DNA from: Burkholderia cenocepacia
Lineage (GTDB): Bacteria; Pseudomonadota; Gammaproteobacteria; Burkholderiales; Burkholderiaceae
NCBI RefSeq assembly: GCF_014211915.1
Contig: NZ_CP060040.1
Coordinates: 2,480,001-2,544,000, forward strand
Direction: 5' to 3'
DNA length: 64,000 nucleotides
Positions within the stretch are counted from its first letter, which is position 1. Every line of letters begins with the position of its first letter. A program made the translations under genes and the position numbers. Below the pieces are notes generated by a model. It was not told where the DNA came from, did no database searches, and saw only the letters and a program-made list of their open reading frames with translations. Of the stretch, positions 63,469-64,000 are shown in pieces.

Positions 63469-64000
63469 GTGTTCGCCGATCAAGTTCCTTTCCGATTCAA
63501 CAAGCTGTGGCTGGGTGTACTTCTTTTTGTTTCGTCGAACTCGTTCGCAGAACTTAAGGTATCGTACGGCGTTCCGGAAGGGTTCAGTGCGGCCGAGATG
63601 GACGACACCGCGAATTACGTGGCGACGTTCAATGGGCGGACGCTCCCGGGTTTCATCAGCTATTCTCAGGCGGATGGCGCCCTGACGTTCGACGCGAGCA
63701 AATATGAAGAAAACGGCATTTCGCCGGAGGATATCGGCACTTTAAAGAGCGTCGTTTCGCAACTGGACTACAAGCGTTGCAGCAAAGGTTGCGACCTCGA
63801 GATCGGCGGTTACTACGTTACCGTCGACAAGATGAAGCGATCGATTTCGATCCGCGATACGCGCGACGACTATGTCGCGCCGCCGACGAACCTGGGCATC
63901 GTCAACAATCAGTCGCTGGACCTGCGCGCCGCGTCCGACGGCTATCGGGCGGCGAACGTCAACGGCAATACCTGGGTCGGTCTCCCGTCGCAGAGCTTCG
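63469..64000 (+). CDS. Alternate (CS1-type) fimbrial usher, N-terminal part (cut by window edge)
   Basis: The frame is open from the GTG at 63469 to the window end (177 codons). No in-frame ATG lies close upstream, so GTG is the probable start. The signal peptide is LWLGVLLFVSSNSFA, then ELKVSYGVPEGFSAAEMDDTANYVATFNGRTLPGF. Two Cys follow (KRCSKGCDLEIGGYYV), and then NLGIVNNQSLDLRAASDGYRAANVNGNTWVGLPSQSF. This matches the N-terminal region of CooC/CfaC/CblC-type ushers. It follows the pilin gene and should secrete that pilus. Confidence 0.8.
   Translation, partial: MFADQVPFRFNKLWLGVLLFVSSNSFAELKVSYGVPEGFSAAEMDDTANYVATFNGRTLPGFISYSQADGALTFDASKYEENGISPEDIGTLKSVVSQLDYKRCSKGCDLEIGGYYVTVDKMKRSISIRDTRDDYVAPPTNLGIVNNQSLDLRAASDGYRAANVNGNTWVGLPSQSF

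Overview
The window is GC-rich proteobacterial DNA with a Burkholderia-like character, most likely a secondary chromosome of a Burkholderia cepacia complex strain. The evidence is the codon use, an ESPR-type trimeric autotransporter, BvgS-like phosphorelay kinases, and a CS1-type pilus beside a two-kinase/one-regulator cluster that recalls the cable-pilus (cbl) locus of B. cenocepacia. No rRNA, tRNA, CRISPR array, IS element or prophage was recognised. The assignment rests on protein recognition by eye, not on a database search.

Layout. 1-6950: the start of a trimeric autotransporter adhesin, a BvgS-like hybrid kinase with an atypical OmpR-type regulator, a structured intergenic region with an orphan minus-strand terminator, then a FixL/FixJ-like pair. 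7058-9875: an outer-membrane barrel, two transthyretin/5-hydroxyisourate-hydrolase paralogues (one lacking key residues) and an Ala-rich membrane protein. 9951-13287: an arsenic operon (arsR, arsC, ACR3 pump, arsH, arsN2-like acetyltransferase) behind a perfect 14-bp inverted-repeat operator. 13438-20094: mostly housekeeping and accessory genes (MarC, GlcG/HbpS-like protein, voltage-gated K+ channel, TlpA-like thioredoxin, a Phd/VapC toxin-antitoxin pair, a methyltransferase). 20132-21101: a decayed hipA with an intact hipB. 21326-27565: ABC exporter, aldo/keto reductase, LysR regulator, an ArsR-like regulator with a PLP decarboxylase, and a cupin.

27899-33134: two tandem lipoprotein GH92 alpha-mannosidases with Asn/Gln/Gly-rich tethers. 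33286-42489: SDR, SurE, AzlCD amino-acid exporter with divergent Lrp regulator, a HigBA-type module, LysE exporter, several small metabolic or unknown genes, thioredoxin and YjbQ. 42528-45788: a three-gene signalling operon (BetR-domain/receiver regulator, periplasmic molybdopterin-oxidoreductase-fold protein, hybrid kinase), divergent from three lipoproteins at 46152-48843 (Sel1-repeat, CsgG/HfaB-like and a five-repeat protein).

49185-64000: the most interesting region. Two large hybrid kinases flank a NarL/BvgA-type regulator, followed by two unrelated chaperone-usher fimbrial loci back to back: a type-1-like operon on the minus strand (major pilin, chaperone, usher, tip-like subunit) and a CS1/alternate-type locus on the plus strand (pilin, then an usher cut by the window edge). 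In both fimbrial loci a strong hairpin follows the major pilin gene, which fits high pilin and lower downstream expression. Three kinases in the window (522-3557, 49185-52229, 53745-56798) look like paralogues, and all lie beside surface-adhesin genes.
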